64,000 nt of DNA, from assembly GCA_016714645.1 (NCBI GenBank), contig JADKCI010000001.1:868001-932000 (forward strand), read 5' to 3'. Position 1 is the stretch's first letter. Each line of letters begins with the position of its first letter. This DNA comes from Chromatiaceae bacterium (lineage in GTDB: Bacteria; Pseudomonadota; Gammaproteobacteria; Chromatiales; Chromatiaceae). Positions 1-8,089 of the stretch are shown piece after piece. The position numbers and the translations under genes were made by a program. The notes below the pieces were generated by a model. It was not told where the DNA came from, did no database searches, and saw only the letters and a list, made by a program, of their open reading frames with translations.

Positions 1-99
1 TTCTGGCAGCCCATGGACACCCTGCGCGACAAGCTGCAACTCGAACACCTCTGGCGAAGCGGTAAGGCCCCCTGGAAGACCTGGAGCGACAGCGTATGA
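1..99 (+). CDS. rfbF: Glucose-1-phosphate cytidylyltransferase, C-terminal end (partial)
   Basis: Only the last 32 codons lie in the window; the gene continues to the left. The peptide reads FWQPMDTLRDK followed by LEHLWRSGKAPWKTW, which is the characteristic end of RfbF (also DdhA/AscA). RfbF makes CDP-glucose from CTP and glucose-1-phosphate, the first step toward CDP-3,6-dideoxyhexoses. Its TGA overlaps the ATG of rfbH (ATGA), so the genes are translationally coupled, and the next genes are the expected pathway partners. Confidence 0.88.
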   Translation, partial: FWQPMDTLRDKLQLEHLWRSGKAPWKTWSDSV

Positions 100-1436
100 C
101 CGACCCGATGACCACCAAATCCGCCCTGCGTCAGGACGTCCTCGCCAAGGTCCGCGCCTTCCACGCGGCGGGCCAAGCCGAGCGCACCGCCTTTCGCCCC
201 GGCCAAGACCCAGTCCACTATGCCGGCCGCGTCCACGACGCCGATGAGTTGATGACCCTCGTCGACTCCTCGCTCGACTTCTGGCTCACCGCCGGGCGTT
301 TCACCGAAGAATTCGAGACCGGTCTCGCCGACTTCCTCGGCATCGAGACCCTTCTGACTGTTAATTCAGGCTCCTCGGCCAACCTAGTCGCCTTCTCGAC
401 CCTGACCAGCCCCAAGCTGGGCGAGCGGCGCATCCGCCCCGGCGACGAAGTCATCACCGTCGCCGCCGGCTTTCCGACCACGGTCAATCCGATTATTCAA
501 AACGGCGCCGTCCCGGTCTTCGTCGACGTCCAGCTCGGCACCTACACCCCGACCCTCGACGCCATCCAAGCCGCCATCGGCCCCAAAACCAAGGCCGTCA
601 TGATGGCCCACACCATGGGCGTACCCTTCGAGCTGCGCGAGCTGCGCGACCTGTGCGATCGCCACCACCTCTGGCTGATCGAAGACAACTGCGACGCCCT
701 CGGTAGCCGCTACGACGGCCAATACACCGGCACCTTTGGCCATCTCGCCACCCTGAGTTTCTACCCCGCCCACCACATCACCATGGGCGAAGGCGGGGCG
801 GTCCTCACTAACTTCGACGAACTCGCCCGCATCGCCCGCAGCTTCCGCGACTGGGGCCGCGACTGCTACTGCTCCGGCGGCGAGAACAACACCTGCGGCA
901 AGCGCTTCAGCCAACAATTCGGCACCTTGCCCCATGGCTACGACCACAAATACGTCTACAGTCACATCGGCTACAACCTCAAGATCACCGACATGCAGGC
1001 CGCCGTCGGCTGCGCCCAACTGCGCAAACTGCCCCGCTTCATCGACGACCGCCAACGCAACCATGCCCGCCTCGCCGCCGGTCTTGCGAGACACGCCGAC
1101 AAGCTCATCCTGCACACAGCACCACCCAAGGCCGATCCCTCCTGGTTCGGCTACGTGATCACCGTCCGTCCCGACTCGACCGTCACCCGCGCCGATCTCG
1201 TCGGCGCCCTGGAAGCCGCCCGCATCGAGACCCGCAACCTCTTCTGCGGCAACCTCCTGCGCCACCCGGCCTACCAAAACATCAGCCACCGCGTCGTCGG
1301 CACCCTCGACAACACGGACATCATCACCACCAACACCTTTTTCATTGGCGTCTATCCGGGCCTTAGCGACCCGATGATCGATCACATCTTGGCCGTCTTT
1401 GACGGAGTTTTACAAAGCTTAAAACCTAAAACTTAA
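96..1436 (+). CDS. rfbH: CDP-4-keto-6-deoxyglucose 3-dehydrase (E1)
   Basis: A DegT/DnrJ/EryC1-fold enzyme of 446 residues, the full length for the family. E1 is a PMP- and [2Fe-2S]-dependent dehydrase that removes the C3 hydroxyl of CDP-4-keto-6-deoxyglucose. Two diagnostics are visible. The PLP lysine of ordinary aminotransferases is replaced by histidine in YPAHHITMGEGG (His226–His227). Cysteines 199, 257, 259 and 267 reproduce the C-X57-C-X1-C-X7-C iron–sulphur motif of E1. It starts inside the rfbF stop codon and is followed after 10 bp by its reductase partner. Unusually certain for a DegT-family member, because the lysine loss and the cysteine spacing occur together. Confidence 0.95.
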   Translation: MTDPMTTKSALRQDVLAKVRAFHAAGQAERTAFRPGQDPVHYAGRVHDADELMTLVDSSLDFWLTAGRFTEEFETGLADFLGIETLLTVNSGSSANLVAFSTLTSPKLGERRIRPGDEVITVAAGFPTTVNPIIQNGAVPVFVDVQLGTYTPTLDAIQAAIGPKTKAVMMAHTMGVPFELRELRDLCDRHHLWLIEDNCDALGSRYDGQYTGTFGHLATLSFYPAHHITMGEGGAVLTNFDELARIARSFRDWGRDCYCSGGENNTCGKRFSQQFGTLPHGYDHKYVYSHIGYNLKITDMQAAVGCAQLRKLPRFIDDRQRNHARLAAGLARHADKLILHTAPPKADPSWFGYVITVRPDSTVTRADLVGALEAARIETRNLFCGNLLRHPAYQNISHRVVGTLDNTDIITTNTFFIGVYPGLSDPMIDHILAVFDGVLQSLKPKT

Positions 1437-1446
1437 AACCTCCCCC

Positions 1447-2181
1447 ATGCCCATCCGTTTCCAAGCCACCGTCGACCAAGCGATCCGCCACACCCCCAAC
1501 GTGGCCACCTACCGTCTACGCTCGGAAAAACGCCTACCGCGCTTTACCCCCGGCCAGTTCATCCACCTGTCCGTGGAGCCGTTCGACCCCGCCGGCTTCT
1601 GGCCCGACAGCCGCGTCTTCTCCGTCGCCAACGCCGTCGCCGACCGCCACACCGTCGAGTTGACCATCAGCCGTCAAGGCGCCTACACCAGCAACATCCT
1701 CGACCGGCTCCAGTCAGGTGACCAAGTCTGGGCCAAAGGCCCATACGGCGACTTCACCATCGACGCCAGCCACGGCTACCCTCGCGCCGTCCTTATCGCC
1801 GGTGGCACCGGCATCACGCCTTTCTGTGCCTTCATGGACGCAGCGCTCAGCACAGGCGCACTGCCCATTAAACAAGCAACGCTGCACTACGGCGCCCAAA
1901 CCCCGGACCTGCTCATCTACCGTCACCTCGCCGACCGCTGCGCCGCCGAGGTACCCGGCTTCCAGGTCCGCTACTACGCCGAGCAGGGCGCGGATGGCAC
2001 TGACAACCGCATTCACCCCGGCCGCATCGACCTCGCAGCAATCCTCCGCGACTGCGCCGACGCCAACAGCACCGCCTTCTATCTCAGCGGCCCCAAGCCC
2101 ATGATCGAGACCGTCCGCAACTGCCTAACCACCGACTACAACCTAGCCCCCAAACAAGTCCTAATCGACGCCTGGGAATAA
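1447..2181 (+). CDS. Short CDP-6-deoxy-delta-3,4-glucoseen reductase-like flavoprotein (no ferredoxin domain)
   Basis: A 244-residue ferredoxin–NADP reductase-type protein. FAD-binding segment around 33–62 (PGQFIHLSV, then RVFSVAN); GPYGDF near 100; NAD(P) segment with IAGGTGITPF near 120; YLSGPKPMIE and the aromatic C-terminus DAWE. Its place directly after rfbH says it is the electron donor (E3, RfbI/AscD/DdhD) for E1. Known E3 proteins are about 330 residues and begin with a plant-type [2Fe-2S] ferredoxin domain. None of those cysteines is present here, and the ORF begins at the FAD domain. A separate ferredoxin may replace the missing domain, or E1's own cluster may be reduced directly; both are inference. 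Confidence 0.82.
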   Translation: MPIRFQATVDQAIRHTPNVATYRLRSEKRLPRFTPGQFIHLSVEPFDPAGFWPDSRVFSVANAVADRHTVELTISRQGAYTSNILDRLQSGDQVWAKGPYGDFTIDASHGYPRAVLIAGGTGITPFCAFMDAALSTGALPIKQATLHYGAQTPDLLIYRHLADRCAAEVPGFQVRYYAEQGADGTDNRIHPGRIDLAAILRDCADANSTAFYLSGPKPMIETVRNCLTTDYNLAPKQVLIDAWE

Positions 2182-2216
2182 AAAGCCCCACACCCTTAAA
2201 ACTTAACCCCCCTCCC

Positions 2217-3344
2217 ATGGACCTAAAATCAAAATACAACAATCGAACCGTGCTAATAACCGGCCACACCGGCTTCAAAGGGGCCTGGCTCAGCGAATGG
2301 CTCCTCATGCTCGGCGCCCGCGTCGTCGGCATCGCTTTACCGCCCAACACCCAGCCAGCCCTATTCGACCAGCTCGGCCTCGCCGATCGCCTTGAGCACC
2401 ACATCCTCGACATCCGCGACCGCGACGCCCTCGCCCAACGCGTTCTCGCCACTGAGCCCGACTACGTCTTCCATCTCGCCGCCCAGCCGCTCGTGCGCCT
2501 GTCCTACGCCGAGCCCGTCGAGACCTACGCCACCAACGTCATGGGCACCGTCCACCTGCTCGACGCCCTGCGCCAGCTCGACGCCCGTTACTGTGCCGAT
2601 AGCCAAGCCAGCCGCCGCACCTGCGCCGCCGTCTTCATCACCACTGACAAGTGCTACGAAAACCGCGAATGGCTATACGCCTACCGCGAAGACGACGCCC
2701 TCGGCGGCTACGACCCCTACAGCTCCAGCAAAGGCGCTGCCGAGTTCGCCATCGCCGCCTACCGCCGCTCCTATTTCAACCCGGATCACCAGTGCGACCC
2801 GCCACGCATCGGCATCGCCTCCGCCCGCGCCGGCAACGTCATCGGCGGCGGCGACTGGGCACAAGACCGCATCGTCCCCGACTGCATCCGCCACCTGCAG
2901 CGCGACGAGCCCATACCCGTTCGCAATCGGACCGCAACCCGACCCTGGCAGCACGTTCTGGAGCCCCTCGCCGGCTACCTCCAGCTCGCCGCGCGCCAAC
3001 GCCAAGCTCTGGAGTCAACGGATCCGGCAGCCCTGCAAGCCACCTGCGCCCCATACAACTTCGGACCCGCGCTCAACGCCAACCAAACCGTCAGCGCCTT
3101 GGTCGAGCAGATCCTTCAGCTCTGGCCCGGCCGCTGGATTGACCGGTCAGATCCCAACGCGCCCCACGAGGCCAGCCTCCTAAACCTGGCCTGGGACAAG
3201 GCATTCCACCAACTTGGTTGGCAGCCACAGTGGGGATTTGGTGAGACGATCGCGCGCACGGTGAACTGGTATCGACGCGCATCTGTAGCGCGTGCGGACT
3301 TTCTGGCAATCACGCAATCGGATATCCGGGCCTATGAAGCTTGA
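2217..3344 (+). CDS. rfbG: CDP-glucose 4,6-dehydratase
   Basis: An extended short-chain dehydrogenase/reductase of 375 residues that converts CDP-glucose to CDP-4-keto-6-deoxyglucose, the substrate of RfbH. The N-terminus has the NAD-binding glycine motif (VLITGHTGFKGAWL), followed by FHLAAQPLVR, ITTDKCYEN and the catalytic tyrosine–lysine pair in YDPYSSSKGAAE. The GHTGFKGAW and TTDKCYEN signatures separate it from dTDP- and GDP-sugar dehydratases. The start is the ATG after a 35-bp gap. Its last 11 bases overlap the next gene. Confidence 0.93.
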   Translation: MDLKSKYNNRTVLITGHTGFKGAWLSEWLLMLGARVVGIALPPNTQPALFDQLGLADRLEHHILDIRDRDALAQRVLATEPDYVFHLAAQPLVRLSYAEPVETYATNVMGTVHLLDALRQLDARYCADSQASRRTCAAVFITTDKCYENREWLYAYREDDALGGYDPYSSSKGAAEFAIAAYRRSYFNPDHQCDPPRIGIASARAGNVIGGGDWAQDRIVPDCIRHLQRDEPIPVRNRTATRPWQHVLEPLAGYLQLAARQRQALESTDPAALQATCAPYNFGPALNANQTVSALVEQILQLWPGRWIDRSDPNAPHEASLLNLAWDKAFHQLGWQPQWGFGETIARTVNWYRRASVARADFLAITQSDIRAYEA

Positions 3345-3912
3345 CATCATCCAGACGGCCATTCCCGGTTGCTACGAGCTGCAACCCAGCGTATTCCAGG
3401 ATTCGCGCGGTATATTCGTCAAGACCTATCATGCTGATCAGTTTCAGGAATCTGGTTTGCGCACAGATTGGGCCGAGCAGTACTACACCAATTCAGCCCC
3501 CGGTGTTCTGCGCGGCCTGCACTTTCAGCTGCCGCCGCGCGACCACGCCAAGCTGGTCTATTGCATCGCGGGCCGGGTGCTCGATGTCGCCGTCGATCTT
3601 CGCGTGGGCTCGCCCAGTTATGGCCGGTACGTCAAACTTGAGCTGAGTGCCGCCCGCGGCAACATGATGTATTTGGCGGCAGGCCTGGCCCACGGCTTCT
3701 GCACCCAAGACGAGCCCGCCACCCTGGTCTACAACGTCACCTCGATCTACCAGCCCGAGGGCGACGCCGGCATCCGCTGGGACTCGGTCAACATCCCCTG
3801 GCCGCTGCCGCGACCCTTGCTTTCGGGACGCGACCAGGGCTTCCCCACTCTGGCCGAATTCGACAGCCCATTCGTCTACCAGGCTGAGTATCAGGCGGGG
3901 ATCAGTGGATGA
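3334..3912 (+). CDS. RmlC-type sugar-nucleotide epimerase (AscE-like C5 epimerase)
   Basis: A cupin epimerase of 192 residues in the dTDP-4-dehydrorhamnose 3,5-epimerase family. Seen: FQDSRGIF, the catalytic histidine in RGLHFQ (His63), AKLVYCIAGRVLDVAVDLR and GLAHGF. The start at the ATG overlapping the end of rfbG gives a normal N-terminus; an upstream in-frame GTG would add 14 unrelated residues. Beside a complete CDP-3,6-dideoxyhexose gene set, the likely job is C5 epimerisation of CDP-3,6-dideoxy-4-hexulose, as done by AscE in the ascarylose pathway. C3 is already deoxy, so only C5 can be inverted. An RmlC role in dTDP-rhamnose synthesis is less likely, since no rmlA, rmlB or rmlD is nearby. 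Confidence 0.85.
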   Translation: MKLDIIQTAIPGCYELQPSVFQDSRGIFVKTYHADQFQESGLRTDWAEQYYTNSAPGVLRGLHFQLPPRDHAKLVYCIAGRVLDVAVDLRVGSPSYGRYVKLELSAARGNMMYLAAGLAHGFCTQDEPATLVYNVTSIYQPEGDAGIRWDSVNIPWPLPRPLLSGRDQGFPTLAEFDSPFVYQAEYQAGISG

Positions 3913-4817
3913 CCCATCGCAGTGCACTGGTAACCGGCGCGACCGGCTTCGTTGGCCGGCATCTGGTCAGACACCTCCTCCGCGAAGGGTGGATGGTTCA
4001 GGCCATCGTCCGCCCCGACTCGGATCGCGCGCCGCTGGCCGGGCTGAGCGACAGGCTAAGACTCCACAACCATAACGGCACCACCAATTCGCTCATCGAG
4101 CTGTTTCAGACCACACAGCCGTCCGTGGTCTTCCATCTGGCATCGCTCTTCATTTCCGAGCACCAGCCCAAAGACGTGGAGCCGCTCATCCACAGCAATC
4201 TGCTATTCGCCACCCAATTAGTCGAGGCGATGACTCTGGCCGGCGTAACGGCGCTCGTCAATACCGGCACCGCCTGGCAGCATTACGAGAATGACGACTA
4301 CAGCCCGGTCAACCTCTACGCTGCGACCAAGCAGGCCTTCGAGGCCCTGTTGCAATATTACATTGAGGCCCGGGGACTGCGCGTCATCACCCTCAAGCTC
4401 CACGACACCTACGGACCGGACGACCCGCGACCTAAGCTCATCAATTTGCTGCGGCGCACGGCAGCAGGAGAGGAGCCGCTTGCTATGAGCGGCGGAGACC
4501 AGATGATGGACCTTGTCCATGTGGTTGATGTTGCACGCGCCTTTCTTGTTTCCGCAGAGCGTCTCCAGACTGTGGGGAGTAAGAGTCACGAAAAATATGC
4601 CGTTTATTCTGGGGAGGCCCTCGTCCTCCGAGAGTTGGTTGACAAGATCCAGGAGATATCGGGACTACTGCTACCTATCGAATGGGGCGGGCGTCCGTAC
4701 AGACAACGTGAAGTTATGCAGTTGTGGCAAGGACCGTCTTTACCTGGGTGGGAACCGCAGATTTGCCTCCGGGAGGGCATCGCCCAAACTTTTTCTGAGA
4801 TCCGTCAAGGTAACTGA
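3909..4817 (+). CDS. NAD(P)-dependent sugar epimerase/reductase, probable CDP-dideoxyhexulose 4-reductase
   Basis: An extended SDR of 302 residues. Rossmann motif TGATGFVGRHL at 8–18, FHLASLF near 77, and the catalytic pair in YAATK near 138. It overlaps the preceding epimerase by 4 bp. As the last gene of the CDP-sugar operon it most likely reduces the C4 ketone to the final CDP-3,6-dideoxyhexose. With an AscE-like enzyme upstream the expected product is CDP-ascarylose (AscF role). Paratose or abequose synthases belong to the same family, so the product stereochemistry is inference. Confidence 0.78.
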   Translation: MTHRSALVTGATGFVGRHLVRHLLREGWMVQAIVRPDSDRAPLAGLSDRLRLHNHNGTTNSLIELFQTTQPSVVFHLASLFISEHQPKDVEPLIHSNLLFATQLVEAMTLAGVTALVNTGTAWQHYENDDYSPVNLYAATKQAFEALLQYYIEARGLRVITLKLHDTYGPDDPRPKLINLLRRTAAGEEPLAMSGGDQMMDLVHVVDVARAFLVSAERLQTVGSKSHEKYAVYSGEALVLRELVDKIQEISGLLLPIEWGGRPYRQREVMQLWQGPSLPGWEPQICLREGIAQTFSEIRQGN

Positions 4818-4873
4818 AGCGGATGTCGCGGCTGAACCGGCGAGCACAGCAACACGCACCGAATCCCCCCCAA

Positions 4874-4927
4874 GATCGCGAAGCAAGTAAAACTAAACCA
4901 GGATCGCGAAGCACATAAAATTAAACG
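4874..4927 (+). repeat. Imperfect direct repeat, two units of about 26 bp
   Basis: Two near-identical units start at 4874 and 4902, both beginning GATCGCGAAGCA and ending in an A-rich stretch (TAAAACTAAAC and TAAAATTAAAC). They lie in the 216-bp AT-rich gap between the CDP-sugar operon and an IS630 remnant. I see no gene here. They may be remnants of a mobile-element end or simple slippage products. Confidence 0.5.
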
Positions 4928-5033
4928 GTCTGGCGATCAATAAAGTTTTGGATGCCTGTACACCGCAAAAAACAGCTATTCGGCGCTCTCACCCTCCGAC
5001 AATCGCGAAGTCGTCGGTTGGTGACGAGGGCAT

Positions 5034-5423
5034 TTGACCACGAAACAGATGCGAATCGGCTTGACCGGCAATCTCGGCGCTAAGGGCAAATACGGCATTC
5101 TCAAGTCGGTGGCGACTCGCGAGACGTCCCTGCGCAACTCGAGCCATCGCATCCTTATTCATTTCACCCCGAAACATGCCTCGTGGCACAGCGGGTTCGA
5201 GATGTGGTTTTCGATCCTCACCCGCACGGTCATCCGTCGCGGCAGCTTCACCTTGGTTGAGGACCCCCAAAATAAGATGTCCGCGTTCATTGACGTTTTC
5301 AACGCTAAGATGGCCAATCCGATTCGCTGGACCTATCAGGGCAAACCCCTTGCAGCTCGAGCGACGAGAACGGTCTCGGGATTTCTACAGTGCAGCACTG
5401 GTCTGAGCGAAGACCTTAGATAA
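5034..5423 (+). pseudogene. IS630-family transposase, C-terminal remnant
   Basis: The translation carries the end of an IS630-type DDE transposase: HFTPKHASW, EMWFSILTRTVIRRGSFT, FIDVFNAKMANP and WTYQGKPLAA. Only about 110 residues of a protein normally near 350 remain. The first two catalytic aspartates and the element's ends are missing, and there is no proper start (a TTG would be needed). The glutamate of the DDE triad appears to be kept in FEMWF. It is a relic that marks the junction between the CDP-sugar operon and the glycosyltransferase region. Confidence 0.8.
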
Positions 5424-5440
5424 GGCAGGTAATAAACTCC

Positions 5441-6556
5441 ATGCTAATGGTTATTCCGACTTATAAACGGACCCAATGCCTGCACTGGGTGTTGCAAAGT
5501 CTGGTGCAATGCCGAGTAGACAAAATTCCCGAAGCGATTCGAGTTTTGGTGGTGAATAACTACCCGCCAGCGGCGGATGAAATAGCCAGGGTTGTGGGTA
5601 AGTTTGCTGAATACACTCGGTTTGATTGGCAGATTATATTTCGTGAAAAGACCCTGATTCCCGTCGAGAGTTGGTATTCAGCGATATCGGAAAACGCTTT
5701 GCCGGATGAAGTGGTGTTTCTACATGGTGATGACGACATCTTCTGTCCTGATGCTTTAGTGGACAGATATAATGCTATCGTTGCATCTAATGCAGATATG
5801 CTACTTTCGCGCGCATTGAGCCGAATCATATTTGATTTTGATAAAGCTTGTGTTCTTTTGGACATGTCTGAGTATCCAGTAAGCGGCGTTGGTCGGAACA
5901 GGCCTACAGCTAACTTGACAATAGCGGATGTGATTAAGTGGGGTCCTGCATTCATCGGGTCCCACACATACCGTAATACAAAAAAAATTCAACAAGCTCT
6001 AGATAAGTGTTTTGAGTGGTGCAATAGCCAGAGTTTTCTTGACTGGAATACGCGAACACTGATGCTGCCGTTCTATCTGCCTACATCTGTATTACACGTT
6101 GAGGGCCAAGTGTCTGGGCTAGATGAGGTGTGTGTATTAAGGGGAGGGGATAAAAATGAACTGAATGCTTCCAGATTTGGTGTACCAGGCTGGAATTCTG
6201 GATTTCTGACGCTGGCTGCCCTAGATGTGTTCAAGAATACCGAGTTGCTCGGATATAAAGAGCTTGATAGTACAAGACGTAAACTTAGGAGAATGGCCAT
6301 CCAATGGTTTGCGACGTATTACTTTGATAACTCAATACCTAAAGAAAAACTAAATACATTAATAAGAAAAACTGAGCTAGGCTTAGGGGTTAGCGATTTT
6401 TTTGACTTGGCAAATGGGGTGCGTCTGGTTGTTGGGGAGATATCTGGTTTGCGTGCCTACAGGCTTAACAGCCGTATGAAAAACTGTAATGTAATGCCGA
6501 TTAAATTGTTTCTCGAAGTCTTATCATCGCGTCATCATGGCTGCGTCCGTGCGTAG
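5441..6556 (+). CDS. Family 2-type glycosyltransferase
   Basis: A 371-residue protein whose first 130 residues resemble a GT-A (GT2) fold. It opens with the beta-strand and nucleotide-binding start MLMVIPTYKR, and has FLHGDDDIF near 95, which supplies the DXD metal/nucleotide-sugar motif. The C-terminal part is not recognised. Base composition is clearly more AT-rich than the CDP-sugar operon to its left, suggesting separate acquisition. It overlaps the flippase gene by 20 bp. It probably adds one sugar to the O-unit on the cytoplasmic face; donor and acceptor cannot be told from sequence. Confidence 0.78.
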   Translation: MLMVIPTYKRTQCLHWVLQSLVQCRVDKIPEAIRVLVVNNYPPAADEIARVVGKFAEYTRFDWQIIFREKTLIPVESWYSAISENALPDEVVFLHGDDDIFCPDALVDRYNAIVASNADMLLSRALSRIIFDFDKACVLLDMSEYPVSGVGRNRPTANLTIADVIKWGPAFIGSHTYRNTKKIQQALDKCFEWCNSQSFLDWNTRTLMLPFYLPTSVLHVEGQVSGLDEVCVLRGGDKNELNASRFGVPGWNSGFLTLAALDVFKNTELLGYKELDSTRRKLRRMAIQWFATYYFDNSIPKEKLNTLIRKTELGLGVSDFFDLANGVRLVVGEISGLRAYRLNSRMKNCNVMPIKLFLEVLSSRHHGCVRA

Positions 6557-8057
6557 CCGAACGAGAACAACTCGATGGAATGTGTTCTTCCATTACTTCA
6601 CTATTCTCTACGCCATACTCTCCGGCGTGGTCTTGGTGCCTCTGTATCTTCAATTCCTCTCACTGGATGTTTATGGCGCTTGGCTGGCGGCAAGTAATGT
6701 TATCGCCTGGATGTCGATAGTGGACCCGGGTCTCTCAAGCGTCATCATGCAGAAAGCCAGTGTGGCCTATGGTCGGGAAGATGCGGCGGCGCTCAACGGG
6801 TTGCTGACTAATGGTGTTGTTCTGAGTTTGTTGCTTGCTTTAGTCGTAGTCGGGGCTGGCTGGGCTGCAGCCCCGTATTTAATGAGCTTACTAAACCTCG
6901 ATACTTCGGCATCCTATACGCAACTACTGCCAGCCTTCTTGATGGCGGTACTGGGAACAGCGCTGTTGATCTTTTCCTATGGCATCACAGCCTTTAACCA
7001 GGGTTTGCAAAGCAGCCTGGGGATTGGTCTCGTCTTCATGGTCACTCAATTGGCTAGCCTTGTCTTAACGGTCTGGCTGTTTTACGAGGGCTGGGGCTTG
7101 ATGGCTTTGGCACTCCCCATGGTTTTCCGGGGGGCGGGCCTGTTGCTCGGCAATATGATTTATTTGGCATGGCGTGCCGCTACTGATGGCCTGCGCTTGC
7201 GACCGTCCTTCGCCGGCTTCCGTGAGCTCACCCGTCTCATGACCTATACTTTTCTGGGCAAAGCGGTGGGGACGATCGCGGCTAGCATGGATGCACTGAT
7301 CGTCACCCGCTACCTTGGTCCGGAAGCCGCCCCGGTCTACATGTTGACTCGGAAAGTACCTGATCTCAGCCGGACCTTTCTGGAACGTCCAGCGATGGCT
7401 TTTATGCCTGCCATAGGTTCCTTGTGGGGTACAGGCGACACCGAGCGGACATACGCGGTGCTGTTGAGGCTAATGCAAATCATCCTCTGGATTATGGGGC
7501 TGGTCGGAGTGGGCTTCTGGCTGCTGAACGGAGCGTTCATCAAGCTTTGGGTAGGCGCGGACCTCTATGCGGGGTCACTGGTCAATAGCCTGATTATTCT
7601 ACAGATTATGGTCCTGGTCTTCGCGAGCGCCCTGTCGAGCCTGTGTTACGCCCTCGGTAACATCAAAGGCAATAGCATCGCGCAGTTGATCCAGGGGCTG
7701 GTGTCAATTCCGCTCATGATCGTTGGCGCGCATTACCATGGGCTTGTTGGCGTGGTTGTGGCGCCGATCATAGCGACACTACTGGTGTCCGGACTGTACT
7801 ATCCCCGGGTCTTTGTTCGATTGTTACAAATCGGTCGCCGCGACGTCAGTGCCTATTTGCATGAATCCATCCGTGTCGTCGCTGCCGCCCTACTAACCGC
7901 ATGGGTCTTTAGCCGCTGGAGCGAACCAGACCAGTGGTGGTCATTCACCGCAGTGGTCCTAGCCATGACGTCGAGTTATGCGCTGATATTGCTGAGCTTA
8001 TCACCCGAGTCGCGGCGAGAATACCGGGGCGTGTGGCGCCGGTTGTGGTCATGCTGA
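6537..8057 (+). CDS. Wzx-type polysaccharide flippase (MOP superfamily)
   Basis: A 506-residue integral membrane protein with about 12–14 hydrophobic segments along its whole length, the usual size and layout of an O-antigen/lipid-linked oligosaccharide flippase. Visible features include the amphipathic start FHYFTILYAILSGVVLVPLY, LDVYGAWLAASN, VDPGLSS near 60, and the paired repeat layout of the MOP family. It would move undecaprenyl-linked repeat units across the inner membrane for the Wzy-type polymerase at 19.5 kb. It overlaps the upstream glycosyltransferase. No symbol is given because these proteins are too divergent to name by specificity. Confidence 0.85.
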   Translation: MAASVRSRTRTTRWNVFFHYFTILYAILSGVVLVPLYLQFLSLDVYGAWLAASNVIAWMSIVDPGLSSVIMQKASVAYGREDAAALNGLLTNGVVLSLLLALVVVGAGWAAAPYLMSLLNLDTSASYTQLLPAFLMAVLGTALLIFSYGITAFNQGLQSSLGIGLVFMVTQLASLVLTVWLFYEGWGLMALALPMVFRGAGLLLGNMIYLAWRAATDGLRLRPSFAGFRELTRLMTYTFLGKAVGTIAASMDALIVTRYLGPEAAPVYMLTRKVPDLSRTFLERPAMAFMPAIGSLWGTGDTERTYAVLLRLMQIILWIMGLVGVGFWLLNGAFIKLWVGADLYAGSLVNSLIILQIMVLVFASALSSLCYALGNIKGNSIAQLIQGLVSIPLMIVGAHYHGLVGVVVAPIIATLLVSGLYYPRVFVRLLQIGRRDVSAYLHESIRVVAAALLTAWVFSRWSEPDQWWSFTAVVLAMTSSYALILLSLSPESRREYRGVWRRLWSC

Positions 8058-8089
8058 TTGAAAAGATTATCCATACCCATGCCGCTAAG
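8051..8089 (+). pseudogene. Possible 5' end of a gene cut off by IS481 copy 1
   Basis: An ATG overlapping the flippase stop opens a frame (MLIEKIIHTHAAK) that runs straight into the left end of the IS481-type element after 13 codons. Overlapping starts are the rule in this operon, so this may be the beginning of a gene whose body was lost when the element was inserted and the right flank rearranged. It is too short to identify. Confidence 0.3.

Noticed and set aside
384..1385. Long open frame on the minus strand opposite rfbH
   Set aside because: It mirrors a clear gene with strong family motifs and the codon pattern of GC-rich DNA; the peptide is a low-complexity Val/Ala/Gly sequence.
5034..5423. 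Intact IS630 element
   Set aside because: Only the C-terminal third of the transposase remains and no terminal repeats or target duplication could be found.
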